Positions 17,881-25,845 of a DNA stretch of 34,879 bases are shown here, one piece after another. The stretch comes from Gemmatimonadales bacterium (GTDB lineage: Bacteria > Gemmatimonadota > Gemmatimonadetes > Gemmatimonadales > GWC2-71-9): positions 1 to 34,879 of the forward strand of contig JAICNA010000003.1 of assembly GCA_025928955.1 (NCBI GenBank). Reading direction: 5' to 3'. A program made the translations under genes and the position numbers. Under the pieces are notes generated by a model. The model searched no databases. It saw only the letters and a list, made by a program, of their open reading frames with translations, and had not been told where the DNA came from. Numbering within the stretch: position 1 is the stretch's first letter; each line of letters starts with the position of its first letter.

Positions 17881-18813
17881 TCAGCTGGCCGCCTCGCGCG
17901 GCTCGCCCGGCGGAATCGTGCGCTTCTCCCGCCTCACCCGCACTGCCCCATCCTCCGGCTCGATTCCCTTCCCGCGCGCCGATGCCCACGCCTGCGTGAA
18001 CTCCGCCCCAAGCAGCACGATGATCGACGAATAGTAGATCCAGAGGAGCAGCACGGCGAGCGATCCCGCCGCGCCGTACGCTTCGCCCGGGTTGCTCTTC
18101 CCGAGGTAGAAGCCGATCAGGAACTTGCCGACCATGAAGAGCAGCGCCGTGAATCCTGCCCCGACCCAGACGTCGCGCCAGGCGATCTGCGCATCCGGGA
18201 GCACCTTGAACATCACGGCGAACAGCAGGCCGATCACGAGCAGCGAGATGACGACATTGATCACGAAGAGGAGCGCGGAGGACATGCCGTCCGGCAGGAT
18301 GCCGGCGATCCGGTCGCCCATGGCGGACAGCGCTGCGCTCACGGCGAGCGAAACGAGGAGGAAGAAGGCGATGGCCATGAGGAGGCCGAGCGAGAACACC
18401 CGCTTGCCGATGAACGCCCTGATGCCCCCGCCCTTCGTCTCCACCTCCCACGCACGGTTGAGCGCCTGCTGCAGCTGGAGCAGGGCGCCCGTGGCGCCGA
18501 AGAGGAGCGCGCCGATACCGAGAAGCGTCGGCAGCAGGCCTCCGTCGGGCTGGTCCGCCTCGGAAAGGATCGTCCGCACGCTGCTCCCGGCGCTCGGGCC
18601 CATGAGCGACTGAAGCTGCCGCTCGAGGCCACCGCGCACGTCCTCGGGATCCATGACCGCGCCGAGCACGAGGAGGAGGAGCACGAGCACCGCGGGAAGG
18701 GAGAACACCGTATAGTAGGAAAGCGCCGCGGCGGCGCTCATGCAGTCGTCATCGAGGAAGTCCCTGACGCCGCGCTTCACGACGCCGAAGACCCCGCGCT
18801 TCTCTCGTTCCAT
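17881..18813 (-). CDS. YihY/virulence factor BrkB family membrane protein
   Basis: Start MEREKRGVFG at 18813; DDDCMSAAAALSYYTVFSLPAVLVLLLLVLGAV, ALNRAWEVE, LLWIYYSSIIVLLGAEFTQAWA. Confidence 0.93.
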   Translation of the reverse strand: MEREKRGVFGVVKRGVRDFLDDDCMSAAAALSYYTVFSLPAVLVLLLLVLGAVMDPEDVRGGLERQLQSLMGPSAGSSVRTILSEADQPDGGLLPTLLGIGALLFGATGALLQLQQALNRAWEVETKGGGIRAFIGKRVFSLGLLMAIAFFLLVSLAVSAALSAMGDRIAGILPDGMSSALLFVINVVISLLVIGLLFAVMFKVLPDAQIAWRDVWVGAGFTALLFMVGKFLIGFYLGKSNPGEAYGAAGSLAVLLLWIYYSSIIVLLGAEFTQAWASARGKGIEPEDGAVRVRREKRTIPPGEPREAAS

Positions 18814-18916
18814 TGCATCGACCCCGTTCAGGACGCCCCAAGATGACGCACGCCGCTCCGCGAACGGGTGACGCGAGTCACGCGGTGGGGCTCTGTCCAT
18901 CCGTCAGGCGCGTCCC

Positions 18917-20275
18917 ATGGCGCGCCCCACACGGCCCATTCATATTCGCCGTTCGATGAGACGTCTCGCCGCATCGATTCGCCGCCGCCTCGGGGCCCGC
19001 CGCATCCCACTCCCACCCGGCCAGGCGGGTGACGAGCTGCGCGAGCGCGTGCTCGGCACCGCTCCCCGCCTCGAGCGCATCCTCTTCGAGAACATCCTGC
19101 CCTTCTGGTACCCGCGCGTCCTCGACCTGAAGCACGGTGGCTATCACCTGAATCACGGCCCCGACGGCACATCGCTCGGCCCGGCGCGGAAGAGCCTCGT
19201 CGGGACGGCCCGGACGCTCTGGTTCTTTTCCAGGATGGCACGTGCGGGGCACCAGCGCGATGCGATGCTGGAGGCGGCCCGGCACGGGTACGACTTCCTC
19301 GTGACGAGCTTCCTCGATGACCGGCACGGCGGGTTCTACTGGCACGTTTCCGAGGACGGCGCGGTGCCGCTCGATGCGACGAAGCATCAGTACGGACAGG
19401 CGTTCGCGATCTTCGCCCTCGCGGAATACGCGATGGCGACGGGATCCGAAGGGCCTGCACTGGTCGCGGAGGAGGCCTGCGAGCTGGTGGAGCTGCACCT
19501 GCGCGATCCGGAGCGCGGCGGATACTGGGACCAGCTCGAGCGGACCTGGGGGCCGGGGGCGCTCGAGCCGACCCGCACGCGAGGCGGCGCCAAGTATCTC
19601 GGCTCGATGCACCACCTGATGGAGGCGTACACCTGGCAGGCCCGGGCGCGGCCGGGGTCCATCGCAGCCGCCCGTCTCCCGGAGCTCATCCTCGTCTGTG
19701 CGAATGCGGTCGTCCGCATGCGGGAAGGCGCGCTGACCGACGCGCACCGACCCGACTGGTCGCCGCTCCTCGATGAGGAGCACGCGCGCGTCTCCTACGG
19801 TCACGACATCGAGACGATCCATCTCCTCATCGCCGCATGCGAGGCCGCGGGCGTCACGCCGCACGTGCTCTCCGGCCTCTATCGCGCGCTCCTGCAGAAC
19901 GCGCTGGCGCACGGGCACGACCGGCGGAAGGGCGGCTTCCACTACATGGGGCCGCTCGGGAAGCGGGCGGATCGCCGCGAGAAGATCTGGTGGGTACAGG
20001 CGGAGGCACTGCTCGGTACTCTCGAGATGTACCGGATCACCGGCGATCGCGCGCCCGCCGAGACGTACCTCTCTACGCTGGGCTGGGTCGAATCACGGCA
20101 GGTGGACTGGACGCATGGAGAGTGGCACGCGACCGTGCCCCCGCGCGGCCGCCCCTACGGCAGGAAGGCCGACGCCTGGAAAGGGCCGTACCACTCCGGC
20201 CGCGCGGTCATTCACTCACTGGAGGCGCTGGCGGCGCTGAGGGCGCCACGCGACGGCGACCGATCGAGCGCTTGA
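18917..20275 (+). CDS. AGE (N-acylglucosamine/cellobiose 2-epimerase) family protein
   Basis: LPFWYPRVLDLKHGGYHLNHG, KSLVGTARTLWFFSRMA, KHQYGQAFAIFALAEY, SYGHDIETIHLL, KIWWVQAEALLG, KGPYHSGRAV. Confidence 0.9.
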   Translation: MARPTRPIHIRRSMRRLAASIRRRLGARRIPLPPGQAGDELRERVLGTAPRLERILFENILPFWYPRVLDLKHGGYHLNHGPDGTSLGPARKSLVGTARTLWFFSRMARAGHQRDAMLEAARHGYDFLVTSFLDDRHGGFYWHVSEDGAVPLDATKHQYGQAFAIFALAEYAMATGSEGPALVAEEACELVELHLRDPERGGYWDQLERTWGPGALEPTRTRGGAKYLGSMHHLMEAYTWQARARPGSIAAARLPELILVCANAVVRMREGALTDAHRPDWSPLLDEEHARVSYGHDIETIHLLIAACEAAGVTPHVLSGLYRALLQNALAHGHDRRKGGFHYMGPLGKRADRREKIWWVQAEALLGTLEMYRITGDRAPAETYLSTLGWVESRQVDWTHGEWHATVPPRGRPYGRKADAWKGPYHSGRAVIHSLEALAALRAPRDGDRSSA

Positions 20276-20936
20276 GCATGGTGAACATGTCCTCCGCGCT
20301 CGCGTTCCAGTTGGCGGTGAGGTTCCGCCCGTGCCTGCGACGGCGGACGAGGACGTCCGGCACGCATTCGGTCACGATGCCCGCCTCCCGCGCCCGGAAG
20401 TGCCAGTCGGTATCCTCGCCGGTGCGGAGCGCCGGGTCGAACGGCCCGATCCGGTCGAACAGCTCCCGCCGCATGAGCATCAGCGGTGGACCATGCGCGA
20501 GATGCGGCTGCGCGAGCCACGTGTCCCGCGCCCGCTCCTCGATCTCCCTGAGCTCCGGCTCCCAGAAGTTCTGGAGGTAGCCGACGCAGAGGTCGATCGA
20601 CGGATTGCGTCGGAAGCAGTCCATCTGCCGCTCGAGCTTGTCCGGCACCCAGAGGTCGTCCGCGTCCTGGAAGGTGAGCCATCCCCCGCGCGCTTCCGCC
20701 ACGCCGCGGTTGCGCGCAGCCGAGGGGCCGGCGTTCGGCTGGAAGAACGTGCGGATCCTGTCGCCGAACCCCGCGAGGATGTCCTCGGTCCCGTCGGTGG
20801 ACCCGTCGTCGACCACGATGACCTCGAGGGGTCGGTAGGCCTGCGCCAGGACGCTCTCGATGCTCGCGGCGACGAATCGTGCCCCGTTGTACACAGGGAT
20901 GACGCAGCTGACGAGGTCCGGATCGTATCGGGTCAC
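20208..20936 (-). CDS. Glycosyltransferase family 2
   Basis: LVSCVIPVYNGARFVAASIESVLAQAYRPLEVIVVDDGSTDGT … FQDADDLWVPDKL; GTG start overlaps the upstream stop (GTGA). Confidence 0.93.
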   Translation of the reverse strand: MTRYDPDLVSCVIPVYNGARFVAASIESVLAQAYRPLEVIVVDDGSTDGTEDILAGFGDRIRTFFQPNAGPSAARNRGVAEARGGWLTFQDADDLWVPDKLERQMDCFRRNPSIDLCVGYLQNFWEPELREIEERARDTWLAQPHLAHGPPLMLMRRELFDRIGPFDPALRTGEDTDWHFRAREAGIVTECVPDVLVRRRRHGRNLTANWNASAEDMFTMLKRSIGRRRVAPSAPPAPPVSE

Positions 20937-21631
20937 GAGGACGGCACCTCCTTCCGTCGGTCCTTGTTGCGCTTGAGCAGCGCGAGAAATTCGTCGCGGC
21001 TCTGCGGGGCGGCCTTCCGCGAGCGGTTGTTCGCGTGGATGCGGCGGCGCAGGAGCACGTCTGGCAGCAGCTCACCGCGCAGGCCGGCCTCCCGGGCGCG
21101 CAGGAACCAGTCGGCCGAATCGCCGTGGCCGAGCTCGGCGTTCATCGGGCCGACGCGGTCGAAGGCCGCCCGCCGCGCGAGCAGCGTCGGCGACACCCAT
21201 CCCGCGATCGGCTCCGAACGCCGGTGGCCCCTGTAGCGGTCCGCCTCGTCCTGCATCTCCTCGACCCAGAAGTTCTGCACGTGCGCCACGCAGAAATCGA
21301 GCTCCGGTTTCGCGTCGAGCAGCGCCAGCTGCACCGCCAGCTTCTCCGGTGTCCACAAGTCGTCGGAGTCGTTGAAGGCGATGAAGTCGCCGCGCGCCAC
21401 GCCGAGGCCGGTGTTCCGCGCGACGGCCGGTCCGGCGTTCGCCTGGCGCAGGCCGCGGACCCGGTCGCCGAAGCGGCGGATCACGGCAGGGGTTCCATCC
21501 GTGGAGCCGTCGTCGACGACGATGATCTCGAGCGGCCGATGCGCCTGGGCGAGGATGCTCTCGATCGACTGCGCGAGGTATGCCTCGCAGTTGAACACCG
21601 GGACGATGCAGCTCACCAGGGGACTGCTCAT
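20933..21631 (-). CDS. Glycosyltransferase family 2 (paralogue of the adjacent gene)
   Basis: LVSCIVPVFNCEAYLAQSIESILAQAHRPLEIIVVDDGSTDGT … NDSDDLWTPEKL; start MSSPLVSC at 21631, 4-bp overlap with the upstream gene. Confidence 0.93.
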   Translation of the reverse strand: MSSPLVSCIVPVFNCEAYLAQSIESILAQAHRPLEIIVVDDGSTDGTPAVIRRFGDRVRGLRQANAGPAVARNTGLGVARGDFIAFNDSDDLWTPEKLAVQLALLDAKPELDFCVAHVQNFWVEEMQDEADRYRGHRRSEPIAGWVSPTLLARRAAFDRVGPMNAELGHGDSADWFLRAREAGLRGELLPDVLLRRRIHANNRSRKAAPQSRDEFLALLKRNKDRRKEVPSS

Positions 21632-22689
21632 TCGGCCTCTCCGCGGAGCATGCGGCCGATCGCGTCGGGAATGCCCGGCAGATCGGATCCGAGCTCCAGC
21701 CAGTAGGTGGGTACCGATTCGACGAGCGCGGCCATCGTGTCGAAGCGGGCGCGGCCGGCGCCCAGGAACGGAAGCTGGAACAGTGAGCTGGGCGCGAGCT
21801 GCTTCAGCACGGCAACCTTCGACGCGGGGCGGAATCGCGTCTCGACGCGCGGCACCACGCGCGGAAGCGCAATGGCACGAATCGCCGCGCCGTTGGCGAA
21901 TCCTTCCGGAAACAGCCCCGACAGAAGGACCATGTGCTTGTCTTCGCGCTCGAGCTTCCCCGGCATCGCGTGCGGCACGAGGTCGGGAAACCGCTGGAGG
22001 TGGTGTGGCTCGAAGTGGCTCGATGAATAGAGGCTGTGGCCGAACCAGGTGCCGTCGTCCCGCCGCTCGAGTCCGACATAGTCGTCGGCGAGGTACTGGT
22101 AGCCGGCCCGGAGGCACGTCACGGCCGTCGTCGTCTTCCCCGATCCTCCCGGTCCGCCGAAGAGCACGCCTTCACCGTCGCGGGCGACGAGACCGGCATG
22201 CACGGCCTGGATCCCGCGATCGCGCATCCAGAGGAGGAGCGACGCATGGAGCGGGCGGCCGAGCTCGTACTGGGTGAGCCGTTCCGCCGAGCTCACCCAG
22301 CCGGTCTTCGCGCTCGCCTGGCGGTCGGAGAGCGTCACCGTGCACGGGCTCTGCTGCTTTACGTGCCGTCCGCCGTCGTAAACCATCACGGTGCCGTGAG
22401 CGTTCGGGTCGCTCCCCTCGACGCAATCCTCACAGCCCACGCCTGTCGCCGCTTCGTCCCACAGGTCGATCGTGAGATCGGGCGCGGCGGCGCTTTCGGC
22501 AGCGCGAAGGTGGGCGAGCGGCCGGTCGTATGCGTCGCCGAGTGCGCGTCCGGCGAACCGCATCCGCACCGGACGTCCGGCGATGCGGTAGTCTCGCACC
22601 ACGACCTGGTCCGGTTGGGCCGCGCAGGCCGCGCGGAACGCGCCCGACAGCCGCTCGTACGTGGCGACACCAGCCGCGCTGGAATTCAT
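21628..22689 (-). CDS. HPr kinase-like P-loop protein
   Basis: LLWMRDRGIQAVHAGLVARDGEGVLFGGPGGSGKTTTAVTCLRAGYQYLADDYVGL (P-loop and DD motif); start MNSSAAGV at 22689. Confidence 0.87.
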   Translation of the reverse strand: MNSSAAGVATYERLSGAFRAACAAQPDQVVVRDYRIAGRPVRMRFAGRALGDAYDRPLAHLRAAESAAAPDLTIDLWDEAATGVGCEDCVEGSDPNAHGTVMVYDGGRHVKQQSPCTVTLSDRQASAKTGWVSSAERLTQYELGRPLHASLLLWMRDRGIQAVHAGLVARDGEGVLFGGPGGSGKTTTAVTCLRAGYQYLADDYVGLERRDDGTWFGHSLYSSSHFEPHHLQRFPDLVPHAMPGKLEREDKHMVLLSGLFPEGFANGAAIRAIALPRVVPRVETRFRPASKVAVLKQLAPSSLFQLPFLGAGRARFDTMAALVESVPTYWLELGSDLPGIPDAIGRMLRGEAE

Positions 22690-23903
22690 GCGATCTCCGC
22701 CTCGAGGGAGCCCGGCATCCTGACCCGTCGCACGCGCTCGCGGAAGGCGGCGATGCCATGGTGCCAGATCCGGTATGGGTAGAGCAGTGGAACCGGCAAT
22801 CGCCGGCCGCGGTAGGCGTGACGCAGGTACGACGCCGAGGGGAAGAGCAGCCAGCCGAGTGCCCAGAGCCTGGGCCGAACACCTCCCGGGACGCGACGCA
22901 CGAGTGCGAGCGCCGGCAGCCCGGCCCGAGCCCCGTAGAGCGCAATGTCGCGGGCGATCGGCGAGGCCTCGCGTGCCAGGCTGTCGAGCCGATCGAGCAC
23001 CGCTCCCGGGATCGGACTCTCGAGCTCTTCCGCGAGATAGCGCAGCATCACCGAAACCGGCAGCGCAAGGCGCGCTGCTGCAGCTCCGCTGACGGCGACT
23101 TCCCAATCGATCTCGGGACCGCGATGGATCAGCAGCCATGCATCGATGACCCATCGAAGACTCCCGCGAACCGGGCTCTGCGACGCGCCGCCGCAGATGT
23201 GCAGGAGCTGGTCGGCGGCGCCGAGCGTCCGCACGCGCTCGCCGAGCAGGGCGCGCCGCTCGGCGCGACCGTGCATCCCGGGGAGCTCCGCGGCATAGTA
23301 CGGATCGAGAAAGAGCGATGAGTGGATCTCGACCGGGAGACCCGACGGATGTACCAGGCGGACGCCGCCCGGCAGACGATCGGGATCGTCGGCCCGCTCC
23401 GTGAACCCTGCCGCCCGCGCGGCATCCACGGCGCGCTCGAGTTCGGCGGGCGGAACGAAGAGGTCGATGTCGTGGGTGTGGCGGCGGAACGGCTCCGGAT
23501 ACACCGTCTCGGCCAGCACGATCCCGCGCAGGAGGATCGCATCGACGCCACGATCCGCGAGTGATGCGATCAGGCTGCGCGCGAGTCGCCGCACGGTCTC
23601 GTAGCGAACCCGCTCGCGCGCGGCGGCCATGCGGAGCACCCGCAGGGAGTCGCCGCCGACGTGCGGTGCGCCATCGGCGTCCGCCGCCCTCGCTTCGAGC
23701 AACGGGCTCAGCGTCCGCAGCGCGGCCCGCTGCGGGGCCGGGAGGAGCTGCGGCCGCTCGAGCTCGGGCGCAATGCCGGCGAGCGCGCGGCGACCCGCTT
23801 CACCCCGAAGGAGCGCAGCGCGGAGCAGCCGCGTCTGCCCGCCGTCGGGCAGCAGCAGCGCGAGGCCCGACGTGAGAGCGGCCTCGCGAGCAGTCACAGC
23901 CAT
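22686..23903 (-). CDS. Uncharacterised nucleotidyltransferase family protein (NTP_transf_5-like)
   Basis: ILLRGIVLAETVYPEPFRRHTHDIDLFVPPAELERAVDAARAAGF; DxD pattern; 4-bp overlap with the HPrK-like gene. Confidence 0.85.
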   Translation of the reverse strand: MAVTAREAALTSGLALLLPDGGQTRLLRAALLRGEAGRRALAGIAPELERPQLLPAPQRAALRTLSPLLEARAADADGAPHVGGDSLRVLRMAAARERVRYETVRRLARSLIASLADRGVDAILLRGIVLAETVYPEPFRRHTHDIDLFVPPAELERAVDAARAAGFTERADDPDRLPGGVRLVHPSGLPVEIHSSLFLDPYYAAELPGMHGRAERRALLGERVRTLGAADQLLHICGGASQSPVRGSLRWVIDAWLLIHRGPEIDWEVAVSGAAAARLALPVSVMLRYLAEELESPIPGAVLDRLDSLAREASPIARDIALYGARAGLPALALVRRVPGGVRPRLWALGWLLFPSASYLRHAYRGRRLPVPLLYPYRIWHHGIAAFRERVRRVRMPGSLEAEIA

Positions 23904-23912
23904 GGCGAGAGA

Positions 23913-24350
23913 TTATCCGGCGACGGTCGCGTCGCCCCAGGCCGACTCGTCGAGCCCGGGCATCGGAGGATCGAGTGCGAGCAGGTCCGCCATGTCGGTG
24001 AACTTCTGCAGCGACGGCGTGGCGTATTCGGCCTGCATGCTCACGTACGGGACCGCAGCTGGAGCGGGGCGCTCGGCGACGACCAGAAGCTCCTCGGCGA
24101 GGAGGTCATCGACGACGGCGTCGACGTCGCGCTCGAGCATCTCACGCGCCACGTCGAAGCGCTCGGCGAGCGCGGAGACGGATTCCTCGCGGCTGCACCC
24201 CTGCTCGAGCAGCTCCCAGAGCGCGGCGCCTACGCCGTCCATGCTGTAATACGCTCCGGTCGCCAGGTTCATGATGATGGCTTCGCCATCGATCACCTTG
24301 CCGGTCACGTCGCCGCTCCGGAGCTGATATCGCACCGCTGCATCGGACAT
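23913..24350 (-). CDS. PqqD family protein (RRE-like) with lasso-leader-like C-terminal tail
   Basis: Start MSDAAVRYQLRSGDVTGKVIDGEAIIMNLATGAYYSMDGVGAALWELLEQGCSREESVSALAERFDV; tail YATPSLQKFTDMADLLALDPPMPGLDESAWGDATVAG encoded at 23913-24026. Confidence 0.88.
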   Translation of the reverse strand: MSDAAVRYQLRSGDVTGKVIDGEAIIMNLATGAYYSMDGVGAALWELLEQGCSREESVSALAERFDVAREMLERDVDAVVDDLLAEELLVVAERPAPAAVPYVSMQAEYATPSLQKFTDMADLLALDPPMPGLDESAWGDATVAG

Positions 24351-24405
24351 CGTTGGCCTCGTTTGAAGTTCCAGGGTTGGTACGTGCCCTGAGCAGAAAG
24401 CGGGC

Positions 24406-25635
24406 CTACGGAAGGGTTCTCCAGACGCCGAGGTCGCGCCGGCCCGTGTCGGTCGCCAGGCCGAGCGGCGCGCAAAGCGCGATCCAGCATTGGTATAGCG
24501 CGAGCGAAAGCGCCAGCCGCGCGCCGGTGCCGCCCCGTCGCCGGGCGCCGTCCGGATCGTCGGCTCCCTGCCAGACCCACTCCAGCGGCTCCTCCTCACC
24601 GGCCATCAGCCGCCTCAGATGTTGCGTCCGCGCGGCACCGGCAGCGAGCCAGATCTCCTGCAGGAATGCGCCGAGCCCGCGCTCCGGCCCGGTTCCCCTC
24701 GCGATCCCTGATACCGGTGTGAGCAACGCCAGCGCCGCCTGCGCCGCGCGACCGACACCGAGGCGGCGCACCAGGTCGGAAGGGACCGCGGTGCCGAGCA
24801 GGCGATGCGACAGCTGGAGCGACAGCGCCACCGGCGCACCGAGGCCGCCGCGCCTCGCTTCCGCAACCACGGCATCCCAGTCGATCGGGTGTGCCGCAAT
24901 CACCCGGTCGAGATCCACCAGGCGGCGGAGCTTGGAGAAGTGATCCTCGGTGTTCTGCGAGGACAGGTGGAGCACCATGTGCTCGGCACACGGAACGCGC
25001 GCCACCCCGCCGCCGAACTCGACGCGCTCGGCGCGCGCGATGAACTCCCGCGCATCGAGCCGGTGGGTGCTCACGTCGGGCGTCAGCGCCCAGTGCAGCT
25101 CCGCTTCGAACCCGTTCGGGTGATGGAGCGGCAGGTGGAAGTGGTGATCGCGAAAGCCGTCGATCACCGCCTGCGAATCGGGCATCCGGTATCCGGCCGC
25201 CACGAGCCGCTCGACGACGCGATCCATTTCCGCGTCGGGGACGAGGAGGTCGAGGTCGCCGACCGGCCGCTCGACGGGATTGCGATAGGTCGTGAGGCGG
25301 AGCGCAGCGCCCTTGAGCAGGACCGGCGAGAGCCCCTCGCGCGCGAGGAGGGCGAGGACGCGATCGCGCTCCATGTCCCAGAGACGGGCCTGCTGAGCGA
25401 GGGTCCGGAGCGGCGCCGTGATCGCGCTCGAGGTCGCGGCATCGAAGCCATGCGGCGCGCGCGATCGGAAGGCGGAAAGCACCAGGCCCAGCACGCCCTG
25501 GCGCATCGCATAGGCGTGGAACGCACCGCGATCGGCCGCCCGCCCCAGCGGACGCAGCTGGTCGGAATCCAGCTGCTCGGACGCATCCCGGCGGCTGAGC
25601 GCGAGCGTGAGCTCGAAGGCTTCTCCGATCTTCAT
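24406..25635 (-). CDS. Uncharacterised nucleotidyltransferase family protein (NTP_transf_5-like), paralogue of 22686-23903
   Basis: VLLKGAALRLTTYRNPVERPVGDLDLLVPDAEMDRVVERLVAAGYRMPD; ELHWAL; HLSSQNTEDHFSKLRRLVDLDRVI. Confidence 0.85.
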   Translation of the reverse strand: MKIGEAFELTLALSRRDASEQLDSDQLRPLGRAADRGAFHAYAMRQGVLGLVLSAFRSRAPHGFDAATSSAITAPLRTLAQQARLWDMERDRVLALLAREGLSPVLLKGAALRLTTYRNPVERPVGDLDLLVPDAEMDRVVERLVAAGYRMPDSQAVIDGFRDHHFHLPLHHPNGFEAELHWALTPDVSTHRLDAREFIARAERVEFGGGVARVPCAEHMVLHLSSQNTEDHFSKLRRLVDLDRVIAAHPIDWDAVVAEARRGGLGAPVALSLQLSHRLLGTAVPSDLVRRLGVGRAAQAALALLTPVSGIARGTGPERGLGAFLQEIWLAAGAARTQHLRRLMAGEEEPLEWVWQGADDPDGARRRGGTGARLALSLALYQCWIALCAPLGLATDTGRRDLGVWRTLP

Positions 25636-25845
25636 TCAGGCTCCCGGCGCGAATGACGCCCAGTTCCCGTGGCGGCGGTGCGAATTGCTCGAAATCGTTC
25701 GAATGGCCACGCACACGCCCCAGGCGGCGGTGGCGGCGGGCGTGGCGCGGACGAACTGCAGGAAACGTGCACGACGGCTCGCCCCCGATCGGCCCGCAGG
25801 GAGCACCTTGCCTCCGGCGTAATTAGATGTATATACATCTTTCAT
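25636..25845 (-). CDS. Candidate small ORF (69 aa) directly upstream of the nucleotidyltransferase gene
   Basis: MKDVYTSNYAGGKVLPAGRSGASRRARFLQFVRATPAATAAWGVCVAIRTISSNSHRRHGNWASFAPGA; stop abuts the next ATG (TGAATG); no strong SD, no family recognised. Confidence 0.25.
   Translation of the reverse strand: MKDVYTSNYAGGKVLPAGRSGASRRARFLQFVRATPAATAAWGVCVAIRTISSNSHRRHGNWASFAPGA
25825..25840. promoter_or_regulatory. Perfect 16-bp palindrome, candidate MarR operator
   Basis: AGATGTATATACATCT in an AT-rich pocket of the divergent intergenic region, 3 bp before the possible MarR ATG (25844). Confidence 0.65.

Noticed and set aside
18878-19942. 354-aa minus-strand ORF opposite the AGE epimerase
   Set aside because: Antisense shadow of a well-supported epimerase
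24351-24599. N-terminal extension of the PqqD ORF (MRRSRWSGSGREP…)
   Set aside because: Overlaps the 3' end of the nucleotidyltransferase gene; MSDAAVRYQ at 24350 with GAGG upstream is a better start
20208-25635. Complete lasso peptide biosynthetic cluster
   Set aside because: PqqD, HPrK-like and nucleotidyltransferase genes fit, but no asparagine-synthetase-like cyclase, B2 transglutaminase-like protease or clear precursor is visible in the window
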